Assembly (NCBI GenBank): GCA_947643415.1
Contig: CANRWA010000016.1
Location: 1-64,000 of the forward strand
From: an uncultured Clostridia bacterium
GTDB taxonomy: Bacteria; Bacillota; Clostridia; Lachnospirales; Lachnospiraceae
Reading direction: 5' to 3'
Length of the DNA: 64,000 nt
Shown here: piece after piece, positions 8,422 to 16,690 of the stretch
Layout: every line of letters starts with the position of its first letter
Numbering within the stretch: the first letter of the stretch is position 1
The notes under the pieces: model-generated
The model's input: the letters and a program-made list of their open reading frames with translations, nothing else
Database searches by the model: none
What the model was told of the DNA's origin: nothing
Translations under genes and position numbers: made by a program

Positions 8422-8469
8422 TCTGATATTGAGAATCGAACTCACAAGTGGCACCATCTGCCTATCAGA
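8422..8469 (-). ncRNA. 48-nt tRNA-like structure lacking D and anticodon arms
   Basis: Read on the minus strand, TCTGATA and TATCAGA at the two ends form a perfect 7-bp acceptor-like stem. A T-arm-like hairpin with loop TTCGATT (GTGAG/CTCAA, 4 of 5 pairs) precedes the 3' strand, and a GGCA/TGCC hairpin takes the place of the other arms. A normal tRNA is about 73 nt, so this is not a functional decoding tRNA. It may be a decayed tRNA, a phage tRNA remnant or an attachment-site copy. Confidence 0.45.
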
Positions 8470-8583
8470 ATAATTTTATTAAAATCATATATACAAAAAC
8501 TTCTCCTTTCTTAATATTATTGTAGTTTTCCCATAAAGGTAATCAAAGCTAATGTTCTCCTTTTCACCTAAGTCCCCAAAAAA

Positions 8584-8657
8584 TCGGAGCAACAGGATTT
8601 GAACCTGCGACCTCACGGCCCCCAGCCGTGCGCGCTACCAAACTACGCCATGCTCCG
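8584..8657 (-). tRNA. tRNA-Pro (anticodon GGG)
   Basis: A full cloverleaf is visible on the minus strand: 7-bp acceptor (8651-8657 with 8585-8591), anticodon stem CACGG/CCGTG with loop CTGGGGG giving anticodon GGG, and a T-arm containing GGTTCAAATCC-type sequence. The discriminator base is A and CCA is not encoded. Its 3' end faces the accessory zone to the left, so it is a plausible integration site for the mobile DNA there. Confidence 0.95.
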
Positions 8658-8910
8658 TATCTACTGTTCTATTGTAACTGATTTCATGAAAAAATTCAAT
8701 TATTTTTTGCAAAAAATCCTCTCTCCATTTTTTTCGCAGTTATTATTAAGGGATTAAGGATTACTTCTCTAGGGGAATTGATTTTACCTGAAATAAATGT
8801 TAGAATAAATCATTATAGGCAAGCTTGTGTCTTCGTTGCGGCACAAGCATTGCATGATGCGAAATAAGGCAAAGGTGAACAACGTTCACCATGCAGAAAT
8901 GAGGTAATAC
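8658..8910. promoter_or_regulatory. Upstream region of the HD-domain gene with two palindromes
   Basis: GCTTGTG...CACAAGC (8823-8848) and GTGAAC-AAC-GTTCAC (8875-8889) are inverted repeats just before the gene at 8911. They could be operators or leader hairpins. No gene is seen. Confidence 0.35.
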
Positions 8911-9594
8911 ATGAAAAAAGAAACTTATACTATTCTTGAAAATTTCATGCTTTCATGCATGGATGACAGCGCACATGACAAAGAACATGTTTACCGGGTA
9001 TTATACAATGCCCTGGAAATTGCAAAGGCAGAAACAGATGTCAATTTTGATATTCTCATTGGTTCCTGCCTGTTACATGACATAGGACGGAAGGAACAAT
9101 TTGAAAACCCTGCCCTGTGCCATGCCATGGTGGGCGGTGAGAAAGCATACCGTTTTCTCGTCAAACATGGTTTTGAATCCGAATACGCTGAACAGGTAAA
9201 ACATTGCATCCAGACACACCGGTTCCGACAAAGTAATCAGCCCCAGAGTTTAGAAGCAAAGATATTGTTTGATGCAGACAAACTGGATGTATCAGGGGCT
9301 ATGGGCGTTGCCAGAAGCCTCATCTATAAAGGAATTGTATCAGAACCTCTCTATTCCATGCTTCCGGACGGTACTGTTTCCACAGGAGAAAATGACACTG
9401 TCCCCTCTTTCTTTCATGAGTATAAATATAAACTAGAGAATCTATATTCGCATTTCTATACAAAAAGGGGATCTGAACTGGCGAAAGAACGTCAGCAGAT
9501 CGCTGTAGATTTTTATAACAGCCTCTATCAGGAAGCAAATTCTTCCTACAAAAATGGGAAAAATGAACTTAGTAAACATGTACAGGAATCTTGA
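8911..9594 (+). CDS. HD-domain metal-dependent phosphohydrolase
   Basis: The 227-aa protein carries the HD signature: H26 in HDKEHVYRV, the H56-D57 pair in LLHDIGR, and D121/D123 in FDADKLD. These residues bind divalent metals, and the family hydrolyses phosphate esters, often nucleotides. The layout (HD near residue 57, HRF at about 103, FDADKLD at about 121) matches small uncharacterised HD hydrolases of Firmicutes. It is cytosolic, with no signal or membrane segment. It lies 42 bp upstream of aroE in the same direction and may share its transcript. The substrate cannot be told from sequence. Confidence 0.88.
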   Translation: MKKETYTILENFMLSCMDDSAHDKEHVYRVLYNALEIAKAETDVNFDILIGSCLLHDIGRKEQFENPALCHAMVGGEKAYRFLVKHGFESEYAEQVKHCIQTHRFRQSNQPQSLEAKILFDADKLDVSGAMGVARSLIYKGIVSEPLYSMLPDGTVSTGENDTVPSFFHEYKYKLENLYSHFYTKRGSELAKERQQIAVDFYNSLYQEANSSYKNGKNELSKHVQES

Positions 9595-9636
9595 TATATA
9601 ATTGAAAACACTACTAAAAAGGAGGTCATGCAGACT

Positions 9637-10398
9637 ATGGATTATGGACTGATCGGAGAAAAATTAGGTCATAGCGCCTCAAAAGAAATACATGAAATGC
9701 TGGCAGATTATACCTATGAGCTACATCCACTGACAAGGGAGCAATTTACCCCTTTTATGGAACAAAAGAATTTCCGTGCCATCAATGTTACCATTCCCTA
9801 CAAGCAGGAGGTCATTCCCTACCTCGCCTGTATCGATGACACTGCAAAAGAAATTGGCGCTGTCAATACCATTGTAAACCGCAAGGGGAAACTATACGGA
9901 TATAATACAGATATGCCAGGATTCATTTATATGGTACGCAAAAACAAAATTGAGATGAAGGAGAAAAAGGTAGTCATCCTTGGTAATGGCGGCGCATCCC
10001 AGGCCGTCCAGGCAGGTGTAAAACATATGAAAGCATCCGAAATAGTTGTAGTAGGAAACCGAACCATCAAAAAAGGAGTTATCACATATGACGAATGTTT
10101 CGACAAACATAGTGATGCTGATATTATCGTAAATACAAGTCCGGTTGGAATGTTTCCCAATATTGATGCCTCTCCGGTTGACCTGAAACATTTTCCAAAG
10201 TGTCAGGCAGTGGTAGATATCATTGCCAATCCATTAACAACCAAACTGACAGCAAAGGCAAGAGAACTTGGCATGATTGGTATAACGGGATTGGAAATGC
10301 TGGTGGCTCAAGCAAAATATGCTGCGGAAATTTTTCTGGATGAGAAGATCCCGGAAAGTAAAATTGATGAGATTTATCAAAGGCTGGCAAGAAACTGA
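9637..10398 (+). CDS. aroE: Shikimate dehydrogenase
   Basis: AroE reduces 3-dehydroshikimate to shikimate with NADPH in aromatic amino-acid synthesis. The start at 9637 (MDYGLIGEKLGHSAS) is chosen because GGAGG (9621-9625) is only 2 bases from the ATG at 9628 but 11 from this one. The 253-aa protein has the substrate-binding half (GHSAS, then NVTIPYKQEV with the catalytic lysine, and GAVNTIVN), the GYNTDMPGF motif, and a Rossmann half with GNGGASQAV. Its later part is slightly compact: where many AroE proteins have a basic NRT loop it reads VVGNRTIKK, which still suggests NADP preference. The C-terminal GLEMLVAQA is typical. It is downstream of the HD gene and upstream of the RelE-fold gene. 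Confidence 0.93.
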   Translation: MDYGLIGEKLGHSASKEIHEMLADYTYELHPLTREQFTPFMEQKNFRAINVTIPYKQEVIPYLACIDDTAKEIGAVNTIVNRKGKLYGYNTDMPGFIYMVRKNKIEMKEKKVVILGNGGASQAVQAGVKHMKASEIVVVGNRTIKKGVITYDECFDKHSDADIIVNTSPVGMFPNIDASPVDLKHFPKCQAVVDIIANPLTTKLTAKARELGMIGITGLEMLVAQAKYAAEIFLDEKIPESKIDEIYQRLARN

Positions 10399-10443
10399 CA
10401 CTTTGAACTTTTTACAAACGTCATAAATTAAAGGATGATGCAC

Positions 10444-11049
10444 ATGGCAACAAATATAGTCTGCTCTGATACCTACATAAAAGCATTTTCACGATTAGAT
10501 AAGAAAACACAGAAAAAGTCACTGGAAACCATTCGGCTCATGCAGCGCAGCCTTAGGAGTGACAGCCTAAAGATAGAAAAGCTCAATACAAAACTTGAAT
10601 TTAAAAGTGCCAGAGTAACACAAGATTTTAGGGCAATATTTACTCAATCCGGAAATACTGTTCTTTTAGTATACATTGGTCATCATGATGATGCTTATTT
10701 GTGGGCACGTAACAGGTTACAGGGTTTTGATGCTTCCAATTCCAAACAGGTCTATGAATATTTTAATCATTCAAAAAAGGATACCTTTGACTCCTTAGAG
10801 GATGAAACTGTTGTTTTAGCCAGCAACAGCAAATCTGACAAATTACCTAAAAAAACAAACTTCAATCCAGAAACACCCTCTTCTGTTGATGCATCTGACA
10901 AGTCCCTATATAATTCCCCTGATTATGATATGTCTAAAATACTAATGCCACTGCATTCTAAGAGAAATTCATCCTGGGAGTTTTTAAAAAAAATATTGTT
11001 TGCTATATTCTTCTTTTGTCTTGGTGTTATTGCTGGCATTATTGTATGA
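10444..11049 (+). CDS. RelE/ParE-fold domain protein with C-terminal membrane anchor
   Basis: ATG 10444 fits the AAAGG site at 10430-10434 best, though two ATGs lie just upstream. The N-terminal 95 residues resemble a RelE/ParE-like toxin fold: a helical start (FSRLDKKTQKKSLETIRLM), then VTQDFRAIFTQSGNTVLLVYIGHHDDAYLWARNR, close to the pattern found in RelE-like domains fused to UvrD-type helicases. A Ser/Asn/Lys-rich linker (about 100-175) follows and ends in one hydrophobic helix (ILFAIFFFCLGVIAGIIV). So the domain is likely held on the inner face of the membrane. No antitoxin gene is adjacent. The function is unknown; a chromosomal housekeeping role is as likely as a toxin. Confidence 0.6.
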   Translation: MATNIVCSDTYIKAFSRLDKKTQKKSLETIRLMQRSLRSDSLKIEKLNTKLEFKSARVTQDFRAIFTQSGNTVLLVYIGHHDDAYLWARNRLQGFDASNSKQVYEYFNHSKKDTFDSLEDETVVLASNSKSDKLPKKTNFNPETPSSVDASDKSLYNSPDYDMSKILMPLHSKRNSSWEFLKKILFAIFFFCLGVIAGIIV

Positions 11050-11063
11050 ATCATGTATATTTT

Positions 11064-11125
11064 CCTCCCCTGGCACATAAAGTAATATAGACATTTACAA
11101 AATGCGTACTTTATATTTGGGGAGG
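11064..11125 (+). promoter_or_regulatory. Leader palindrome that can mask the asnB ribosome-binding site
   Basis: CCTCCCC (11064-11070) is fully complementary to GGGGAGG (11119-11125), the Shine-Dalgarno sequence of asnB. Inside it, ATAAAGTA (11077-11084) pairs with TACTTTAT (11107-11114). If transcribed, the leader would fold so as to hide the ribosome-binding site. Regulation by translation is an inference. Confidence 0.5.
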
Positions 11126-11131
11126 TTTTTT

Positions 11132-12982
11132 ATGTGTAGCATTTCCGGTTTTTTCAATCCCGATGCTGCCTTTCTCGGACAGCAGGATCATTATATGCAT
11201 ATTTTGGATGAAATGAGACAGGTACTCCGGCACCGTGGTCCGGATGAGGACGACAGGATACTGACTGACCGCTGCGGACTGGCACACACACGCCTGTCCA
11301 TCATTGACCTTACCAATGGACACCAGCCCATGACCAGGTTTCTGGATGGATATGCCTATCATATCGTCTACAATGGAGAAATCTATAACCTGGATCTGCT
11401 GCGAAGCCGGCTCCGTGAACATAATGTAGTCCCAGAGACTACTTCCGATACAGAAGTTCTTCTCCTATCCTTTCTTACTTTTGGCGCGGATTTCATTAAA
11501 GAAGTGGATGGCATCTTTGCCTTTGCCATCTATGATGAACGCCATGAAACACTTACCCTCTTTCGGGATTCCTTTGGGATCAAACCATTGTTTTATACGA
11601 TCCATGATGGGACAATTATTTTCTCTTCAGAACCGAAAGGATGCTTTTGCTTTCCCGGCGTAGAGGCTATATTGGACAGAAGCGGATTGAATGAGATTCT
11701 CTCTCTCGGTCCGGCACACAGTCCCGGTTCCGGGGTTTTCAAAGGTTTTCATGAACTCCTGCCTGGCTTCTATATGACCTGCAGCCGATACGGCAGACAT
11801 ACAACGAACTATTTCCATCTGGAGAGCCGCCCTCACTTTGATTCCTATGAAGAGACAATAGAAAAAACATCCTTCTTCATACAGGATGCCATACAAAGGC
11901 AGATGGTATCCGATGTTCCCATCTGCACCTTCCTGTCTGGCGGTATAGACTCCAGTGTGGTCTCAGCAGTCTGTGCTGCTGCATTAAAGAAAAAAGGAGA
12001 ACGTCTCACCACCTATTCTTTTGATTTTACGGAAAATGACAAATATTTCAAGGCAAATTCCTTCCAGCCGTCACAAGACCGTCCCTTTGTGGATAAAATG
12101 GTGGAATTTCTTGGCTCGGATCATCACTATCTTGAGTGCAGCAACACGACACAGGCAGATCTTCTCACCCGCTCTGTAGATGCCCATGACCTTCCCTGCA
12201 TGGCAGACATTGATTCCTCTCTTCAATATTTCTGTGAGAAAGTCAGCCACACCCATAAAGTTGTCCTCACCGGGGAATGCGCAGATGAGGTATTTGGCGG
12301 ATATCCCTGGTTTCACCGGGAAGAAATGCTCCGTTCTGGTACCTTTCCATGGACACCCTCACTGGAGCCAAGGAAAGCACTGCTCTCCCCCTCTCTTGTG
12401 GAAGAACTGCGCATGGAAGATTATGTGGCAGAAGTATATAACCGCTCTGTTAGTGAGATCAATGTCCTGCCTGGTGAAAATGAGATAGAGACGAACCGCC
12501 GCCGTGTAGGTTATTTGAACATCCGTTTCTTTATGCAGACACTTCTGAACCGGATGGACCGTACCAGCATGTATTCTGGCCTGGAAGCGCGGGTTCCCTT
12601 TGCCGACCGTACTCTGGTAGACTATGTTTTTAACATTCCATGGGAGATGAAAGCAAAGGATGGACTGGTGAAAAATATCCTCCGGCAGGCATCCAAAGGA
12701 CTCCTCCCCGATGAAATCCTGTTCCGGCGCAAGAGTCCCTATCCAAAAACCTACAACCCATACTATGAAACACTACTTGCCGGGCGGTTGCGGGAAGTGC
12801 TGACCGATCACTCACCGCTCAGGGAACTCCTCAATATGAAAACACTAAACCAGTTTCTGGATAATCCAAAAGATTATGGTAAACCATGGTATGGACAGCT
12901 AATGGCAGGTCCCCAGATGATCGCCTACCTGCTGCAGATTGATTATTTCCTGAATAAATATAAAGTAAAAATTGAACTATGA
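11132..12982 (+). CDS. asnB: Asparagine synthetase (glutamine-hydrolysing)
   Basis: AsnB makes asparagine from aspartate, ATP and glutamine. The start at 11132 is fixed by the need for Cys2 (MCSISGFF), the glutaminase nucleophile exposed after Met removal; GGGGAGG stands 6 bases upstream. The 616-aa protein has the class II glutamine amidotransferase domain (about 2-190; RHRGPDE, RLSIID, NGEIYN and the SDTE loop). The synthetase domain follows with the PP-loop SGGIDSS (about residue 270) and GECADEVFGGY. Length and order match the family. It is followed by a strong hairpin at 13013. The leader palindrome at 11064 suggests control at translation. Confidence 0.95.
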   Translation: MCSISGFFNPDAAFLGQQDHYMHILDEMRQVLRHRGPDEDDRILTDRCGLAHTRLSIIDLTNGHQPMTRFLDGYAYHIVYNGEIYNLDLLRSRLREHNVVPETTSDTEVLLLSFLTFGADFIKEVDGIFAFAIYDERHETLTLFRDSFGIKPLFYTIHDGTIIFSSEPKGCFCFPGVEAILDRSGLNEILSLGPAHSPGSGVFKGFHELLPGFYMTCSRYGRHTTNYFHLESRPHFDSYEETIEKTSFFIQDAIQRQMVSDVPICTFLSGGIDSSVVSAVCAAALKKKGERLTTYSFDFTENDKYFKANSFQPSQDRPFVDKMVEFLGSDHHYLECSNTTQADLLTRSVDAHDLPCMADIDSSLQYFCEKVSHTHKVVLTGECADEVFGGYPWFHREEMLRSGTFPWTPSLEPRKALLSPSLVEELRMEDYVAEVYNRSVSEINVLPGENEIETNRRRVGYLNIRFFMQTLLNRMDRTSMYSGLEARVPFADRTLVDYVFNIPWEMKAKDGLVKNILRQASKGLLPDEILFRRKSPYPKTYNPYYETLLAGRLREVLTDHSPLRELLNMKTLNQFLDNPKDYGKPWYGQLMAGPQMIAYLLQIDYFLNKYKVKIEL

Positions 12983-13012
12983 TTAGAGAATAAGCCAAAT
13001 ATCCATCTGAAT

Positions 13013-13045
13013 ACTGCCCCGGATCCAAGCTGAATCCGGGGCAGT
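13013..13045 (+). terminator. Strong hairpin terminator between convergent asnB and the hydrogenase gene
   Basis: ACTGCCCCGGAT (13013-13024) pairs perfectly with ATCCGGGGCAGT (13034-13045) around a 9-nt loop. It sits between the 3' ends of two converging genes and can serve both. Confidence 0.7.
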
Positions 13046-13094
13046 TATTCTGCATATCATTCATAACTATGATAAACCGATTATCTTACTCTCT

Positions 13095-14564
13095 TTATGA
13101 TCTCCTTCTGTGCATAGAAAATTCGTACTGGCTGTATTCCTGAAGCGTATCCAAAATACCTCTGTCATCTGCTTCTCCTATCTGTTTATCCCGTTCTCTC
13201 TTGAAATTTCTCTCGGCCTGGATATTTCCAGGTCCGGAAACACAACCGCCCTCACAGCACATTCCTTCAATGAAATCTTCTGGCAGCTTTCCGGCTTTCA
13301 TGAGCATCAGGGCTTTCTTACACTCAGCCGCACCGTTACAACGGTGTACATTAACAGAGATTCCCTTCCCCTGCTCAAGCAATGCCTCCTGAACTGCGGT
13401 GGTAACACCTCCTGCATTGCCGTATCGCTTTCCGTACACACTTCCATTCTGCTCACCAATGGAAACTGGCTGCAACTGTACATCCTTTGCCTTGAACATC
13501 GCCTTCAGTTCCTCAAATGTCATGGCAAGATCCGCATTTTCACCCGGATATGCCTGATCCTGGCCAGCTTCGCTCTTCTTTGCAATACAAGGTCCGATAA
13601 AGATGCACACTGCCTCTGGATCCATCGCCCGTACCAGACGCGCCGTAGCTGCCATAGGTGACACTGTAGTAGAGATATTCTGTGCCAGGGTTGGAAAATG
13701 ACGCCGAATCATATGTACAAATGCCGGACAGCAGGAAGTGGTCATCTTCTTCCCTTCATTATAAGCCTCCGCCCATTCCTTTGCCTCAGAGTCTGACACA
13801 AAATCGGCACCGATGGCTACATCTACCATATCCTTAAAGCCTAGTTTTTTTACACCGTCCCGGATGGACTCCATGGTTATATCTGAACCGAACTGTCCCT
13901 CCGCCGCCGGTGCCACCATAGCATAAACTGGTTTACCACTCTTTAAGTGGTCTATGATCTCTACAATACGGGAACTGTCTGAGATCGCACCAAATGGACA
14001 AGAATTGATACAGGCACCACAACGAATACACTTCTCTTCATTGATGCTGACTGTTCCATCTTCTTCACTCGCCTGAATAGCATCGACAGGACATGCACGG
14101 CGGCAAGGTCTCATAATATCCACAATTGCATTGTATGGACAGGCATCATAACACTGTCCGCACTCTTTACATTTATTCGGATCAATATACGCCTTCGTCC
14201 GTGTCATGGTGATGGCACCAAACTTACATGCCTGCATACACTTCTTACCCATACATTTCTGACAGTTGTCTGTTACCGAAAAGCGGGTAATGGGACAGTT
14301 CTCACATGCTGCCGGGAGAATGACTACTGTGTTAGTACAATTTTCACCACTGGCAGGATTAATATTTTTTGCCAGCATGATACGTTCACGGATGATCTCT
14401 CTCTCCTTGTAAACACAGCAGCGGTAACTGGGCTTACTTCCCGGAAGGATCTCATAAGGCAGCGTCGCCTCGATCTTCTCCAGATTTCCCTCAAAAGCAG
14501 CTTTTGCCACATGATACAGCACTTCACTTTTTACTTCCTCGACAGTATCGTTTTCGTTTAACAT
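13095..14564 (-). CDS. Monomeric [FeFe] hydrogenase-like protein with ferredoxin domains (group B-like)
   Basis: The start at 14564 has GGAGG 5 bases upstream. The 489-aa protein carries an unusual N-terminal Cys cluster (ENCPITRF, CQKCMGKKCMQACKFG), then 4Fe-4S motifs CKECGQCYDACP and CIRCGACINSCP, then the hydrogenase large domain. The H-cluster motifs deviate from the canonical set: TSCCPAFV (L1), GPCIAKK (L2, canonical MPCTAKK) and CCEGGC (L3, canonical CPGGC). These variants are what I associate with group B [FeFe] hydrogenases of fermenting Clostridia. The likely role is proton reduction or hydrogen sensing coupled to ferredoxin in the cytosol. No small subunits or maturation genes (hydE/F/G) are near. 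Confidence 0.85.
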   Translation of the reverse strand: MLNENDTVEEVKSEVLYHVAKAAFEGNLEKIEATLPYEILPGSKPSYRCCVYKEREIIRERIMLAKNINPASGENCTNTVVILPAACENCPITRFSVTDNCQKCMGKKCMQACKFGAITMTRTKAYIDPNKCKECGQCYDACPYNAIVDIMRPCRRACPVDAIQASEEDGTVSINEEKCIRCGACINSCPFGAISDSSRIVEIIDHLKSGKPVYAMVAPAAEGQFGSDITMESIRDGVKKLGFKDMVDVAIGADFVSDSEAKEWAEAYNEGKKMTTSCCPAFVHMIRRHFPTLAQNISTTVSPMAATARLVRAMDPEAVCIFIGPCIAKKSEAGQDQAYPGENADLAMTFEELKAMFKAKDVQLQPVSIGEQNGSVYGKRYGNAGGVTTAVQEALLEQGKGISVNVHRCNGAAECKKALMLMKAGKLPEDFIEGMCCEGGCVSGPGNIQAERNFKRERDKQIGEADDRGILDTLQEYSQYEFSMHRRRS

Positions 14565-14703
14565 GTCTGACCTCCATTCTATACTTTAGTCAAATACTTT
14601 CTTTCATAATATCACATTATGCACCTGACTGTAAATACCAAATGATTCCTGCCGAAAAATATCAGTTTTCCCCGTCACTTTCCACTCCCCAGCTTGGATA
14701 AAC

Positions 14704-14870
14704 CTAGTACAACGAAAATTAAGTTTTGGATAGTTTGACGCAGAATGTTTTTCTGAGAGTGCGGCTTCACAAACGCAGGCGTAGCGGTGGCTACGTCGAG
14801 GCTTGGGGAGTCGTGCTATCGGAAAAACAGGCAAGTCAAACTGCCAATTACTTAATATTCGTTGTACTAG
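14704..14870. repeat. 167-nt palindromic element (MITE-like hairpin)
   Basis: The two halves are imperfect reverse complements over about 60 nt each. Both outer ends read CTAGTACAACGAA, then ATTAAG, GTTTGAC, TGTTTTTC. A centre of GCGTAGC/GCTACG closes the hairpin. The right end supplies the stop codon of the small gene at 14867-15172. No ORF of note lies inside. It may be a miniature transposon or a structured regulatory RNA. The remaining bases of this gap (14565-14703) show nothing else. Confidence 0.7.
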
Positions 14871-15172
14871 TTGCTGATCACAGCATTCTGACGGCGGTAT
14901 GCATCATTATCCTTTACCCTTAATTCCATATTGACCTGGGCTATTTTCTTCTTCAGTTCTTCCTCCTGTTTCTCATCACCAGACGCCTTCCCATATTGTG
15001 CCATAAGCCGTTCTTTTTCTCTCTGCAGCTTTTTAATTTCTGCATCTACCTGATCTGTGTTCGTAGTACAGACCTCTGATTTTGTGGGATTGCCGCCCTT
15101 TACTTTGGGACTTTCTCCTGCCATTCTCCCCGAATAACTTTGTTCACTAATTCCATTCATCTCCATTGACAT
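14867..15172 (-). CDS. Small coiled-coil protein, FlxA-like
   Basis: ATG 15172 follows AAGGAGGAACAGGAT, a strong ribosome-binding site. The 101-aa product has a polar, glycine-rich first third and then a long charged helix with heptad spacing (DAEIKKLQREKERLMAQYG, EELKKKIAQVNMELRVKD). This resembles FlxA-like coiled-coil proteins, which are common near signalling genes in Lachnospiraceae and have no settled function. No signal peptide or membrane segment is seen. Its TAG stop lies within the right end of the 167-nt palindrome, so the original C-terminus may have been altered by insertion. Confidence 0.7.
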   Translation of the reverse strand: MSMEMNGISEQSYSGRMAGESPKVKGGNPTKSEVCTTNTDQVDAEIKKLQREKERLMAQYGKASGDEKQEEELKKKIAQVNMELRVKDNDAYRRQNAVISN

Positions 15173-15345
15173 ATCCTGTTCCTCCTTTTCTTAAAAAACT
15201 ACAACTTGTACAATTTCTATTTCGGAGGAATACGCCCACACATTCAGCCATTTGCTGTGAATGGCCATCTGGTTGTTGTGGAATGCATGTGGCTGTACAT
15301 CGTTTCCACGAATCGATATCCGACCACACAGGAAAATATCTGGCT

Positions 15346-16689
15346 TCAGCTTTTTCGGCTCAGGACAATACTTAGGACAAACACGCCTTCTTCTGTCTGT
15401 ATCTCCACCGCCCCCTGGTATTTCTCTGCCGTCGTCCGGATATTACCAAGTCCCGTGCCCCATCTGACCTCTTCCTTCCCGCCATAGCTATTTACCATCT
15501 GAATCATCAAAAATCCTCCCTGCCGTCTGCTGGTGATATGGATAAACCTCTCCCCTCTGTCACTCATCTGACTGCAGGCAGTGATGGCATTGTCCAACGC
15601 ATTTGATAATATAATGCAAAGATCCATATCACTTATCTCACATATTTCAGGTACTTTCAAGGAGCATTCCGTCTCAATCCCTAGCGATTCCGCCATCCCG
15701 ATTTTGTTCTCCAGCAGAATATCCAGTACCAGACGGCCGGTGGACACAGGAAAAGCCAGCTCATCCATCAGTTTCTTCATATCCCCCAGATATCTCTTTG
15801 CTGCCTCCCCATGGTCTGTACTGACAAGTTCTCTTTGCTGCAGCATCTCTTCCAGCACCATAATATGGTTCTGGATATCGTGGCGGAACGATCTTGTTTT
15901 CTCGTACCGCATCTTTGCCTCCTCCACATACTGGTGCTGAAAATGGCTCTCCTGCTTCAGCAGGCACATCTCTTTCTGCAGCCGAAACCCCTCCTTCAAT
16001 TTATGATAGGCATACAGAATCCCTAACAGACTAACTGTCCCAAGAATCTGTAACAATAACAATGGGCGATGATCCGTAGCATTCACTGTCCTGCCTGATT
16101 CTATGATAACTGTACTTCCGGTCAACTCTGAACCAATATACTCACTCACCAGCAGGATCAGCAAAATGGGAAATAAGAATAAAAGAGTATATATTTTTTT
16201 CCCTTCCTCTTCCTGGCTGCACCATACTATCATGTTAAAACACAATAATATCAACGAAAATGAAAGAACAAAACTTATGCTCACATAAAAAAGGGATATC
16301 GCAAATGATGTGGAAAAAGAAACGATCGGAGCAAAGATCCCGCATAATGAATTTACGATTCCATTACATAAATGTATCACTACTATCGTAACAAAAGCAT
16401 GAAAAAAAATAGAAATATTTCCCTGGCTGGCATCCGATTCCCCATAACGCCATGCCGCCATCCTACCAGCCAGAATTCCATCCAGCAAAAAAAGTATGAT
16501 ATACCCGGCAGTTATACCAATTCGACTTCCCGGAGAAAATATTGTCAGTGCCAAAACTGCCGTTCCGAAAAAGATATAGTGAAACCATGACACCTTTCTT
16601 CCAAGAAATCGGTTAAAATAATGAAATCCTGTCATGATCGTCAATAAATTCAGAAAATAAAGATTGATAAAATCCAACAAACGACCCAT
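15346..16689 (-). CDS. Sensor histidine kinase with GHKL ATPase (AgrC-like)
   Basis: The 447-aa protein has about six hydrophobic segments in the first 210 residues, a cytosolic helical linker, and the phosphoacceptor region with SFRHDIQNHIMVLEEML. The GHKL ATPase follows with the N box (LSNALDNAITACSQM) and G box (GTGLGNIR). This is the build of AgrC/ComD-type kinases that sense peptides or membrane-active ligands. It lies 1 bp after the response regulator stop, so the two are surely co-transcribed and probably translationally coupled. No peptide-precursor or AgrB-like gene is seen next to them, so the signal is unknown. Confidence 0.92.
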   Translation of the reverse strand: MGRLLDFINLYFLNLLTIMTGFHYFNRFLGRKVSWFHYIFFGTAVLALTIFSPGSRIGITAGYIILFLLDGILAGRMAAWRYGESDASQGNISIFFHAFVTIVVIHLCNGIVNSLCGIFAPIVSFSTSFAISLFYVSISFVLSFSLILLCFNMIVWCSQEEEGKKIYTLLFLFPILLILLVSEYIGSELTGSTVIIESGRTVNATDHRPLLLLQILGTVSLLGILYAYHKLKEGFRLQKEMCLLKQESHFQHQYVEEAKMRYEKTRSFRHDIQNHIMVLEEMLQQRELVSTDHGEAAKRYLGDMKKLMDELAFPVSTGRLVLDILLENKIGMAESLGIETECSLKVPEICEISDMDLCIILSNALDNAITACSQMSDRGERFIHITSRRQGGFLMIQMVNSYGGKEEVRWGTGLGNIRTTAEKYQGAVEIQTEEGVFVLSIVLSRKS

Positions 16690-16690
16690 T

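Larger units (their letters stand above)
8195..8583. other. Gene-free stretch between the phage remnant and tRNA-Pro
   Basis: It holds a 12-codon ORF at 8252-8290 with a good GGGAGG site, a terminator hairpin (8318-8350) and a tRNA-like hairpin (8422-8469). The rest is AT-rich without supported genes. Confidence 0.5.

Noticed and set aside
8422-8469. tRNA-like hairpin considered as a true tRNA
   Set aside because: Only 48 nt long and without an anticodon arm, so it cannot decode; kept only as a tRNA-like structure.
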